From assembly GCA_023424865.1 (NCBI GenBank), contig JAFADM010000131.1:1-8451 (forward strand): a DNA stretch of 8,451 nt, read 5' to 3'. Each line of letters begins with the position of its first letter. Position 1 is the first letter of the stretch. Shown here in pieces: positions 1 to 6,051 of the stretch. The notes beneath the pieces were generated by a model. It made no database searches, was not told the origin of the DNA, and saw only the letters and a list, made by a program, of their open reading frames with translations. The stretch is from Bacillota bacterium. Its GTDB lineage: Bacteria > Bacillota_A > Clostridia > DSM-8532. A program made the translations under genes and the position numbers.

Positions 1-371
1 ATAAGAATGGCGCCGTCGGCCCGGCCCATACTGAGAGAGCGCAGGTAGAAAAGCTCCCGTGCCGTATTGTTGGCACTGTTGCCTGTTAAAAGCATATAGC
101 CGTGCTTATAGGCCGTATCCTCCAGCCCCCTGAGCATATCATGAAACACAGGGTTTTTTATATCGTTCAAAAGGGCGACGACAATTTGAGTTCGTTTAAT
201 ACGAAGGCTTCGGGCGATGACATTGGGATTATAGTCCAATTCTCTGGCCGCTCTGTAAACGGCATCCCTGGTCCTGTCCGTGGAGGGCGCGGAACCGCTC
301 AGCACCCGTGACACCGTTGCCACGGATACACCCGCCAGTCTGGCCACCGCTTTAATATCGGATTTTTCCAT
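1..371 (-). CDS. LacI-family transcriptional repressor, N-terminal part (runs off left edge)
   Basis: This is the first 123 codons of a LacI/GalR-family regulator; the rest of the effector-binding domain lies beyond the left edge. The helix-turn-helix is clear: IKAVARLAGVSVATVSRVL at residues 6-24. It is followed by the third DNA-binding helix and the hinge (YNPNVIARSL, about residues 47-56), where family members insert a leucine into the minor groove at a central CpG. The periplasmic-binding-protein-like core then begins (IVVALLNDIKNPVFHDMLRG). The ATG at 371 has a GGAGGT ribosome binding site 4 bases upstream (381-376). The gene is the last visible member of the minus-strand sugar-transport operon, 50 bases after the hydrolase stop. 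It is therefore most likely the local repressor, with a transported sugar or its derivative as effector. The target operator may be the palindrome at 4745-4760; that link is inference. Confidence 0.93.
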   Translation of the reverse strand, partial: MEKSDIKAVARLAGVSVATVSRVLSGSAPSTDRTRDAVYRAARELDYNPNVIARSLRIKRTQIVVALLNDIKNPVFHDMLRGLEDTAYKHGYMLLTGNSANNTARELFYLRSLSMGRADGAIL

Positions 372-375
372 GAGC

Positions 376-381
376 ACCTCC
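376..381 (-). promoter_or_regulatory. Ribosome binding site of the LacI-family gene
   Basis: GGAGGT read on the minus strand, 4 bases before the ATG at 371. No convincing promoter was seen in the 50-base gap to the upstream hydrolase gene, so co-transcription with the operon is the simplest reading. Confidence 0.75.
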
Positions 382-421
382 GGTTTTGTATTAATTTACC
401 AGTTTGGGGAGCATTGAAAAT

Positions 422-1444
422 TTAAGGGATATATTTGTAATTCAGTCGGCCGGTCTCCGTGTCCCTGAAAATCTGTACGGCCTTTTTACGGGTATAGGAG
501 GACGGAAAGCCCGGTATGGCGCAGCAGTCGGTGAATAGAAGCCTGCCTTCCGGAGCACCGTATTCAGGCTGTTCCTTGAAGTACGTCAGGGCTTCCTCTA
601 AAAATAAGGGAGAAGGGCAGCCATAGCGTCTGTCCCATGAGGCGCACACCATTACAAGATCTGGTGAAACAGCCCTCAGAAAGCCTTCCGGAACGCCCTG
701 AGGATGCCCGTGATGGGGTGCCTTCAGAAGCTGGCTTGAAAGAAGGTGAGGTGCGCTTTCATAGGAGGATGAAAAGCCGTACCCCATATCGGAGGACAGA
801 AGAGCCGAAAAGGCCGCCTTCCCAGAGCCTCTGACCGAAAGAGCCAGACAGGCTTCGTTTCCCGCAGCATCCAGCTGACCGGCAAGCCCGGTTAAAGCCG
901 AAGAATCCCGGGTTTCCCGAAGCAAAGTCAAGCCCCTTCTGTATTCCGTCTGCTTAGAGGTCAAGGGGGAAAGAGCTGTGAAATGAAGTCCTATGCACTC
1001 CAGCTCCTGATACTGAAAAAGCTCCTTTACCGGTATGCCCTTTGCTTTGCAGAAGAACAGCATTTTCTCAAAGCAATGAAGCGCCTGAAGAAAATTTTCT
1101 GTGGCCCCATTTCCTCTTGTCTCAGCATTGGGCTCGTTATTAAAGACAAAGGGCCTATCCGGGCTAAATTCCCATTTGGGCAAAGCATTTACCCACAGCA
1201 CCTGCACCGGAATTTCCTTCAGCACCTCATACAGCCCTCCGGCGTGATCCAGATGAGGATGGGTCATAACCAGAGCTTCGAGATTTTTGACACCCTGTTG
1301 CTTTAAAAATTCCACAGGTGGAAGATGTGTTCCGTCTCCGTAGCTGCATAAGGGATCAAAGCTTCCGTCAATAAGTATAAAGCGGCCCTGGTTCTCCACC
1401 AGTATGGCTTCACCGAATCCAATATTAATAAAGGTTATTTTCAA
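422..1444 (-). CDS. Stand-alone ComEC-type metallo-beta-lactamase-fold hydrolase
   Basis: A 340-residue cytoplasmic metallo-beta-lactamase-fold protein with no signal peptide or membrane segment. It resembles the C-terminal hydrolase domain of ComEC/Rec2 (COG2333) in motif order: an opening strand FINIGFGEAILV, then ILIDG, then the metal-binding THPHLDHAGG (H62, H64, D66, H67). These are followed by NEACLALSV (about 196-204), an LLSSD aspartate (D219), LKAPHHG (H244, H245) and RYGCPSP (about 273-279). In ComEC homologues the last motif is usually YGHP; here the histidine is a cysteine. The start is TTG. The upstream TTG at 1450 abuts the GGAGGT with no spacing, while the TTG at 1444 leaves six bases, so 1444 is preferred. 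The gene lies between the MalF-type permease (43 bases upstream) and the LacI gene. This suggests a role in processing or sensing the imported compound, perhaps cleaving a phosphodiester, lactone or similar bond. The substrate cannot be told from the sequence, and the ComEC likeness does not imply a competence role. Confidence 0.85.
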   Translation of the reverse strand: MKITFINIGFGEAILVENQGRFILIDGSFDPLCSYGDGTHLPPVEFLKQQGVKNLEALVMTHPHLDHAGGLYEVLKEIPVQVLWVNALPKWEFSPDRPFVFNNEPNAETRGNGATENFLQALHCFEKMLFFCKAKGIPVKELFQYQELECIGLHFTALSPLTSKQTEYRRGLTLLRETRDSSALTGLAGQLDAAGNEACLALSVRGSGKAAFSALLSSDMGYGFSSSYESAPHLLSSQLLKAPHHGHPQGVPEGFLRAVSPDLVMVCASWDRRYGCPSPLFLEEALTYFKEQPEYGAPEGRLLFTDCCAIPGFPSSYTRKKAVQIFRDTETGRLNYKYIP

Positions 1445-1450
1445 GTTCAA

Positions 1451-1456
1451 ACCTCC
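1451..1456 (-). promoter_or_regulatory. Ribosome binding site that decides a TTG start
   Basis: GGAGGT on the minus strand lies directly against TTG 1450 but six bases before TTG 1444, which favours the latter. It forms half of a perfect 12-base palindrome, ACCTCCGGAGGT (1451-1462). An in-frame stop (TAA, 1468-1466) lies just upstream and no ATG is available in frame. Confidence 0.7.
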
Positions 1457-1487
1457 GGAGGTATGTTATTGCTTTATAAATCAAACT

Positions 1488-2381
1488 TTAAGGGTGCCGT
1501 CCCTTCTTAAAGGAGCCTTTCAGGGATTTGGCAATATAGAAGGCCGAAGGCACCAAAATAATCAATGTCATTATAACGGAAGCAGCCGCACCATAACCCA
1601 CTTTCAGGCTGCGTATGCCATTTTGGTAAATATACTGGGTGATGGTGGCCGTGGTATTGGCCGGACCGCCCTTCGTAAGGATATTCACCTTGTCAAACAG
1701 CCTGAAGCTGTCAATCAAACGCAGCATAACGGTTAAGGCAAGAGTTCCCCGGATATTGGGCAGTGTTACCCTGTAAAAGCTCTGCAACCACCCGGCACCG
1801 TCGATGCGTGCCGCTTCATACTGGCTTTGGGGAACTGTCTGCATGGCCGCATAAACAAGGAGAAACACAAATGGAGCGTATTGCCAAATATCTATAACCA
1901 GGATAGCGTAAAAGGCGATCTTGGGATCCATCAGCCAGTTTACCGGCCCTTGACCCAGGACTGCCAGACCCTTGTTAACAATTCCGTTATGATTGCTCAG
2001 CATCATCTGCCAGGTAAGTGCTGCCGTCACACCGGGTAAAAGAGCGGGGAGAAGCAGCAGCGTCCGAAGGGCTTTGGTTCCTTTTCCAAGGCTTGAGGCC
2101 AGACAGGCCAGCATAAGGCCTGAAAGGACTTCCGTAAGGACAGCAAGAAACGAAAACCGCAGGGTGTTGACAACTGCCTGGCGAAAATAAGGGTCATTGA
2201 ACAGTTTAACATAATTTTCAAAAAGAATAAATTGGGGCGAGCTTTTAGACAGGAGATAATAATCGGTTAAACCATAATAAAGAATAAAAAGCAGGGGAAA
2301 GACGGAAAGCCCTATGAGAATAAGGAGTGCAGGCAGGGTCATGGCGAAGGGAAAGAGGAGGTTCTTTTTTCTTTTCATCAT
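1488..2381 (-). CDS. Carbohydrate ABC transporter permease, MalF/UgpA type
   Basis: A 297-residue inner-membrane subunit of a CUT1-type sugar importer. It has a basic N-terminus (MMKRKK) followed by about six hydrophobic segments: near 11-37, 72-97, 107-127, 155-178, 210-228 and 264-285. The cytoplasmic EAA loop that docks to the ATPase is clear at about 189-208 (EAARIDGAGWLQSFYRVTLP). The FDKVNILTKGGPANTT stretch (about 229-244) is also typical of MalF/UgpA relatives. The length is normal for Gram-positive members, which lack the large periplasmic loop of E. coli MalF. A GAGGAG site lies 8 bases before the ATG at 2381. It pairs with the MalG-type permease at 3851-4681, from which it is separated by the binding-protein gene. 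No ATPase gene is visible; Bacillota CUT1 systems often share a multitask ATPase such as MsmX. The specific sugar cannot be assigned. Confidence 0.95.
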   Translation of the reverse strand: MMKRKKNLLFPFAMTLPALLILIGLSVFPLLFILYYGLTDYYLLSKSSPQFILFENYVKLFNDPYFRQAVVNTLRFSFLAVLTEVLSGLMLACLASSLGKGTKALRTLLLLPALLPGVTAALTWQMMLSNHNGIVNKGLAVLGQGPVNWLMDPKIAFYAILVIDIWQYAPFVFLLVYAAMQTVPQSQYEAARIDGAGWLQSFYRVTLPNIRGTLALTVMLRLIDSFRLFDKVNILTKGGPANTTATITQYIYQNGIRSLKVGYGAAASVIMTLIILVPSAFYIAKSLKGSFKKGRHP

Positions 2382-2397
2382 TCTTTTGGCTCCTCAT

Positions 2398-2441
2398 AAA
2401 AATCTGCGAAGAGCCTCCCGGTGTCCGGTAAGGCCCTTCGC
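2398..2441 (-). terminator. Intercistronic hairpin with T tract after the binding-protein gene
   Basis: On the minus strand, GCGAAGGGCCT (2441-2431) pairs with AGGCTCTTCGC (2416-2406), an 11-bp stem with one G-T wobble. An inner CCGG-ACA-CCGG stem (2428-2418) lies in the loop, and five T residues follow (2402-2398) after AGA. It has the shape of an intrinsic terminator but lies inside the operon, 8 bases before the MalF ribosome binding site region. It probably terminates part of the transcripts, or protects the 3' end of the binding-protein mRNA, so that binding protein is made in excess over permease. Confidence 0.65.
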
Positions 2442-2488
2442 CTTAAGTTAAAAAGACTTTGTTATAAAGGCCGGCTTTAAAGAAGGAA

Positions 2489-3781
2489 TTAAGGCTTCAT
2501 GATGGCATCAATGGCCGCTTTGGCGTCTTTAAGAGCCTGCTCGGGCGATTTGATTCCCGATACGGCGTTGGAAAGCTCCGTACCGTATACGGCTTCCACC
2601 TCCGACCATTTAGGTGTCCGGGGGCGTACAACAGATTTCTCGGTGCCTTCAAGAAGCTGTGTAAAATAAGGGTATTGCTTTACAAGCTCGGAATCGGAAA
2701 GAACGCTGATTCTTGTAGGCACTCCGCCCACCTGGGCACCGGCCTTCTGAGCCTCTGCGCCTGTAACATAGGTGAGGAATTCTAAAGCAAGTTCGGCGTT
2801 TTTGCTGTTGGCCGTTACTCCCATCATCCAGTTTCCAATCATGCCTGAAGAAAATTCAGAGGCATCAGGGGATGCTTTTCCGGGAATGACGGCATAAGCG
2901 GCGCTGGCTCCCTGTGCGGAAATATACCATGAAGGCCAGCCCAGGGACATGGCGGCGCTGCCGTCGGACACAGCCGAAACAATGTCATTTTTTTCGTAAT
3001 TGGCCCCGTTTTTCAAAAGCTCACTATAGAAGTTCAAGGCATCCAGGCCCGCCTTGGAATCCACCAGGCTGTTCCAGCTTTCGTCAAAGACCTGGCCGCC
3101 AAAGGCCCATAATAGAGGCAGATAGTCGCTGACAATGGGATTACCCTGCTGGCCGCGAATGACATAGCCTGTCTTTCCGGCAGCACCGGCGGAGCGGGCA
3201 ATTTCAAGAACAGACTGCCAGTCAGTGGGAACGGCTGCGTTTAAGGATTCCAGAACATCCTTGTTATAGAAAAAGAACTGGACGTTTCCTGAAAAGGGCA
3301 GAGCATAAATATTTCCGGTGCCATAGGGGTCGCGTCCGATATCCAGGGATTGCTTTACAAAATCCTTATCTTCGCCATAACCCATTTCTGTAAGGTTTTT
3401 GAAAATACCCGCCTCCGCAAATTCAGGCATCCAGGGGTCGTCGGCCATGGCCAGATCATAAGCACCGGTTGGATTTGCGGCATCCAGGGAGATTTTTTGT
3501 TTAAGCTCATCGGCTTCCAGCCCCAGAATTTCAATGGTGACATTGTTTTCCGCTTCAAAAGCACCTTTTACTGTGTTGATAACCTCAACATGGGACCCGC
3601 CTCTTGCGATAATGGTAAGCTTTGCGGGTTCTGCCGGTGATGCTTCCGGGGAAGGCGTTGAGGATACCGCAGAAGGCGGGGGTGTGGAGCTTACCTGAGG
3701 TGAGCCCGTACTTTGGCTGCCGCAGCCGCCCAGAAGGGAGAGCGCAAGTGTAAGGGTGAGTAACAGACATGACTTTTTCAT
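2489..3781 (-). CDS. Extracellular sugar-binding lipoprotein of ABC importer (SBP family 1)
   Basis: A 430-residue solute-binding protein of the UgpB/MalE class (COG1653), anchored outside the membrane as a lipoprotein. The signal peptide has a KK n-region and a leucine-rich core ending in the lipobox LGGC, with Cys20 as the predicted lipidated residue. A Ser/Pro/Thr-rich tether (about 21-52) leads to the mature domain, which begins AKLTIIARGG. Typical family stretches follow: AYDLAMADDPWMPEFAEAG (about 107-125), LPFSGNVQFFFYNKDVL, and DYLPLLWAFGGQVFDESWNS. Near the C-terminus come GGVPTRISVL and TPKWSEVE. The length is normal for the family. GGAGGG lies 6 bases before the ATG at 3781, and 69 bases separate it from the upstream MalG-type permease. 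It captures the substrate and hands it to the two flanking permeases. The family binds many sugars, oligosaccharides and glycerol-3-phosphate, so the ligand is left open. Confidence 0.95.
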   Translation of the reverse strand: MKKSCLLLTLTLALSLLGGCGSQSTGSPQVSSTPPPSAVSSTPSPEASPAEPAKLTIIARGGSHVEVINTVKGAFEAENNVTIEILGLEADELKQKISLDAANPTGAYDLAMADDPWMPEFAEAGIFKNLTEMGYGEDKDFVKQSLDIGRDPYGTGNIYALPFSGNVQFFFYNKDVLESLNAAVPTDWQSVLEIARSAGAAGKTGYVIRGQQGNPIVSDYLPLLWAFGGQVFDESWNSLVDSKAGLDALNFYSELLKNGANYEKNDIVSAVSDGSAAMSLGWPSWYISAQGASAAYAVIPGKASPDASEFSSGMIGNWMMGVTANSKNAELALEFLTYVTGAEAQKAGAQVGGVPTRISVLSDSELVKQYPYFTQLLEGTEKSVVRPRTPKWSEVEAVYGTELSNAVSGIKSPEQALKDAKAAIDAIMKP

Positions 3782-3850
3782 TGTTTTCCCTCCAAAATAA
3801 ATTTGACGATTGGAATTTAAAATGCAACAATCAAGTGCTTTACCGAATAT

Positions 3851-4681
3851 CTATTCTTTGACAGAACCGCTTGACAGGCCTTGAATCAAGAGATTCTGGG
3901 TAAACAGGACAAAAAGGGCAACAGGAACAAGGGATAAAACACCGCCTGCACAAAGCGTTCCCCATTGGGTCAGCTCCTGCTCGCTGTTCAGGGTGGACAG
4001 ATTTAAGGGAATGGTAAACTGAGAAGGGCTTTGCACAAAAATTGCACCGTAAAGGTATTCATTCCAGGAGGTCATAAAGGACAAAATACCCGATGCGGCA
4101 ATTCCCGGGGCGACCAGAGGCAGTATAATTTTAATAAAGATGAGGCCTTCACCGGCGCCATCCATCTTGCCGCTCTCCTCCATGGCCTCGGGCACGCCAT
4201 TAAAAAATGAAATCATAAACCACAGGACAAACGGAATGTTAATAAGGATATGGGAAAGGATAAGGGGTATTTTGGTATTAAGCAGCCCCAGACGGTTCAT
4301 CATGATATAAAGGGGAAGTGCAAAGGCCACAGGGGGGAGGATGCGTATGAGGAAGCTCCAGAAAAGCAGAGGACCTCTCAGGGCATATCTGAAGCGAAGG
4401 CGTGCGAGAATGTAGGCGGCTGAAAGTCCGAAAGCCAATGAAGCGGCGGTGGAAATAAGAGTTACTTGCAGGCTGTTCATCGTGGAACGCAAAAAGCTGT
4501 GCTTTCCGAACAGCTTTATAAAATGTTCCGGTGTTAATGAACGGGGAAAGAGTGAAAGCCCGGCAGTCAGCTCACCTGAATTCCTGATGGAAAGCGACAG
4601 CATCCAATAAACAGGAAAAAGGGTCCAGAGCATGATGAGAATAAGTAAAAGAATTTTACCTGCAAGAAAATATTTTTTCAT
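3851..4681 (-). CDS. Carbohydrate ABC transporter permease, MalG/UgpE type
   Basis: A 276-residue inner-membrane permease, the first visible gene of the minus-strand operon. Six hydrophobic segments are visible, the first at about 9-30. The EAA loop lies at about 165-188 (EAMEESGKMDGAGEGLIFIK followed by IILP) and contacts the ATPase. The SFMTSWNEYLYG stretch (about 201-212) is characteristic of MalG relatives. An upstream in-frame TTG at 4705 would add eight residues. The ATG at 4681 is chosen because AGGGAG (4693-4688) lies six bases before it and the protein then starts with a normal MKKYFLAGK. Standing first, ahead of the binding protein and the MalF partner, is unusual: the common order is binding protein, MalF, MalG. 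Transcription must start in the intergenic region to the right, where a LacI/cre-type operator lies. Confidence 0.94.
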   Translation of the reverse strand: MKKYFLAGKILLLILIMLWTLFPVYWMLSLSIRNSGELTAGLSLFPRSLTPEHFIKLFGKHSFLRSTMNSLQVTLISTAASLAFGLSAAYILARLRFRYALRGPLLFWSFLIRILPPVAFALPLYIMMNRLGLLNTKIPLILSHILINIPFVLWFMISFFNGVPEAMEESGKMDGAGEGLIFIKIILPLVAPGIAASGILSFMTSWNEYLYGAIFVQSPSQFTIPLNLSTLNSEQELTQWGTLCAGGVLSLVPVALFVLFTQNLLIQGLSSGSVKE

Positions 4682-4744
4682 TGGAAACTCCCTGATCTTA
4701 AGCAAATTGATTTTCGGACAGCGGTTTTTATTTGATTTTGAGCC

Positions 4745-4760
4745 ATGTAATCGTTTTCAT
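4745..4760. promoter_or_regulatory. LacI-family / cre-like operator palindrome
   Basis: ATGTAATCGTTTTCAT is a 16-base near-palindrome centred on CG: the half-sites ATGTAATC and ATGAAAAC match at 6 of 8 positions. It fits the published CcpA cre consensus WTGNAANCGNWNNCW. It is also what any LacI-family protein with a CpG-intercalating hinge would be expected to bind. Its centre is about 71 bases before the permease ATG at 4681, suitable for repression of the minus-strand operon. It could serve the local LacI-family regulator, CcpA carbon catabolite repression, or both. Confidence 0.7.
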
Positions 4761-4861
4761 AAATTGCAGCCACTTCTTAGAAGGGGCGATTTACTGATTA
4801 TTATTTTAAAAGAGCAACGCTTGCCTGGTATTAAGGGGGTGTAAATTCTAAGTAAAATGGC

Positions 4862-4888
4862 AAGAGCCCTGTTTAAGGCATCCGCTCT
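4862..4888. repeat. Small inverted repeat in the divergent region
   Basis: AAGAGC (4862-4867) is the exact reverse complement of GCTCTT (4883-4888), and CCT/AGG inside could pair across a five-base loop. No T tract follows in either direction, so it is not a convincing terminator. It may be a regulatory site or chance. Confidence 0.3.
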
Positions 4889-4990
4889 TTATAAAAAGGC
4901 TGTGCTCCAAAAGCTTGAGCAGGGATTAAATATGCCATACTGCTGTCATTTCACATGAAGTACAATAAGCTTGCAGACTTTTTTGCTCTT

Positions 4991-5019
4991 TTTACTCAGG
5001 CGGCCAGCAGTGGTATAAA
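4991..5019 (+). promoter_or_regulatory. Sigma-A promoter with extended -10 for the radical SAM gene
   Basis: TTTACT (4991-4996, 4/6 to the -35 consensus) and TATAAA (5014-5019, 5/6 to the -10 consensus) are separated by exactly 17 bases. TG at 5011-5012 gives an extended -10. Transcription would start near 5026, giving a leader of about 53 bases. AAGGAG (5065-5070) lies 8 bases before the ATG at 5079. Confidence 0.65.
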
Positions 5020-5078
5020 AAGAGGACAACGGTTTTGCGTTTCCGGAAGAACGGATTTGAGATCAAGGAGAGCTTTCC

Positions 5079-5948
5079 ATGCATTTTAAGGAAGTTAAGG
5101 GGCTATTGTCGCCGCATAACGGGATGAATCTTTTTCGTGGATGTACCCATGGCTGCATTTACTGTGACAGCCGCAGCAAATGCTATCACATCGAGCATGA
5201 GTTTGAGGATGTGGAGGTTAAAAGCAACGGACCTGAGCTTCTGGAGGAAGCTCTTCGCAAAAAACGCCGCCGGTGCATGATAGGAACCGGGGCTATGACC
5301 GATCCCTACATCCATGCGGAAGAAAGCCTCAAATACACAAGGCGTTGCCTGGAAATCATTGATGCCTACGGCTTTGGGCTTGCCATACAAACCAAGTCGG
5401 ATCGGATATTAAGGGATCTGGATCTTTTAAAAAGCATCAACCAAAAAGCCAAATGTGTGGTTCAGATAACCCTTACAACCTATGACGAAGATCTGTGTAA
5501 AATTCTCGAACCCCATGTCAGCACCACAAGGGAGCGTTTCAGAGTTCTGGAGATTCTTAGGGATAACGGTATTCCAACCGTTGTGTGGCTCACTCCCATA
5601 CTGCCGTTTATCAACGATACTGAGGAAAATATAAGGGGCATTCTGGATTATTGTTTTAAGGCACAGGTTTATGGAATAATATGCTTTTCTATGGGCCTTA
5701 CCTTAAGAGATGGCAACAGGGAATACTTTTATTCCAGGCTGGACAGGCATTTCCCAGGCCTAAAGCAGAAATATCAGCAAAGGTACGGTCTTAGCTATGA
5801 GCTTCCCAGCGATAATCATAAAACGCTTAGGGCTCTTTTTCAGGAGGAATGCCGCAGCCATGGTGTTGTATCGGATACTAACGCTATCTTTAACTACATG
5901 AAAACCCTTGATGAGAAAAAGGAGGGGGAGCAGCTCAGCCTGTTTTAA
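5079..5948 (+). CDS. SplB-like (COG1533) radical SAM protein with C-terminal clamp-binding motif
   Basis: A 289-residue cytoplasmic radical SAM enzyme of the SPL-related COG1533 group. The [4Fe-4S]-binding cysteines are C22, C26 and C29 in CTHGCIYCDSRS, preceded by the group-typical SPHNGMNLFRG. Further conserved stretches are GTGAMTDPYIHAEE (about 69-82), AIQTKSDRILRD (about 101-112), QITLTTYDED, EPHVSTTRER and VVWLTPILPFINDTEEN. These give the beta/alpha strands that hold S-adenosylmethionine. The last five residues, QLSLF (285-289), match the bacterial beta sliding-clamp-binding consensus QL[SD]LF, which points towards DNA metabolism. The DNA-lesion enzyme spore photoproduct lyase is the best-known relative, but members of this short group lack an assigned reaction, and this protein should not be called SplB. 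The gene stands alone: its own promoter and AAGGAG site are upstream, and a hairpin follows the stop. The ATG at 5079 fits the site with 8-base spacing. Confidence 0.92.
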   Translation: MHFKEVKGLLSPHNGMNLFRGCTHGCIYCDSRSKCYHIEHEFEDVEVKSNGPELLEEALRKKRRRCMIGTGAMTDPYIHAEESLKYTRRCLEIIDAYGFGLAIQTKSDRILRDLDLLKSINQKAKCVVQITLTTYDEDLCKILEPHVSTTRERFRVLEILRDNGIPTVVWLTPILPFINDTEENIRGILDYCFKAQVYGIICFSMGLTLRDGNREYFYSRLDRHFPGLKQKYQQRYGLSYELPSDNHKTLRALFQEECRSHGVVSDTNAIFNYMKTLDEKKEGEQLSLF

Positions 5949-5955
5949 ATAAAGG

Positions 5956-5981
5956 AATAGGAGAGCTTTTGCTCTCTTGTT
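5956..5981 (+). terminator. Hairpin after the radical SAM gene, probable terminator
   Basis: GAGAGC (5961-5966) and GCTCTC (5971-5976) enclose a TTTT loop. The stem extends outward through A-T and G-T pairs to 5956 and 5981, about 11 bp with two wobbles. It starts 7 bases after the TAA. The following T tract is poor (the T-rich TTGTT is itself in the stem), so termination may be inefficient. Confidence 0.5.
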
Positions 5982-6002
5982 GAGAATGTGACGGTTTATT
6001 CA

Positions 6003-6030
6003 TTTAAAGATCCGGTAAAGATGGTATACT
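6003..6030 (+). promoter_or_regulatory. Candidate extended -10 promoter of the two-component operon
   Basis: TATACT (6025-6030, 5/6 to the -10 consensus) is preceded by TG at 6022-6023. TTTAAA (6003-6008) is a fair -35 element with a 16-base spacer. Transcription would begin near 6037, at the edge of the AGGAGG site (6037-6042), giving a leader of only about 15 bases. A TGTGAC sequence (5987-5992) just upstream matches one of the elements before the ABC transporter gene. Confidence 0.45.
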
Positions 6031-6051
6031 TGCAAAAGGAGGCGCTTTGCT

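Larger units (their letters stand above)
4682..5078. other. Divergent intergenic region (about 400 bases)
   Basis: The region separates the minus-strand sugar operon from the plus-strand radical SAM gene. It holds the ribosome binding site of the permease (4688-4693) and a LacI/cre-like palindrome (4745-4760). It also holds a small inverted repeat (4862-4888), and a promoter (4991-5019) plus ribosome binding site (5065-5070) for the radical SAM gene. I found no convincing -35/-10 pair for the minus-strand operon; the best weak option reads TTTATG and CAAAAT with a 17-base spacer over the palindrome. I support no gene in it. Confidence 0.7.

Noticed and set aside
983..1306. Plus-strand ORF of 107 codons antisense to the metallo-beta-lactamase-fold gene
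   Set aside because: The opposite strand encodes a protein with clear catalytic motifs throughout; no ribosome binding site or independent support for this ORF.
1404..1736. Plus-strand ORF of 110 codons antisense to the MalF-type permease and hydrolase start
   Set aside because: It crosses the ends of two confident minus-strand genes and shows no domain or translation signal.
3782..3850. Possible hairpin (GATTG/CAATC) between the MalG-type and binding-protein genes
   Set aside because: Only five base pairs with a long loop and no T tract; not a supported terminator.
4682..4705. Eight-residue N-terminal extension of the MalG-type permease from TTG 4705
   Set aside because: ATG 4681 has AGGGAG at six-base spacing and gives the usual short basic N-terminus before the first membrane segment.
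4902..4975. Loose repeats of AAGCTTG with nearby AGCAG/CTGCT in the divergent region
   Set aside because: The copies are short and irregular, and the possible stems are only 4-5 bp, within what chance gives in 400 bases.
4955..5089. A 44-codon plus-strand ORF overlapping the start of the radical SAM gene
   Set aside because: It has no ribosome binding site, spans the predicted promoter of the radical SAM gene, and the product has no recognisable features.
5103..5390. Minus-strand ORF of 95 codons inside the radical SAM gene
   Set aside because: It lies wholly antisense to a well-conserved enzyme, and its product resembles no family I know; it is a reading-frame shadow.
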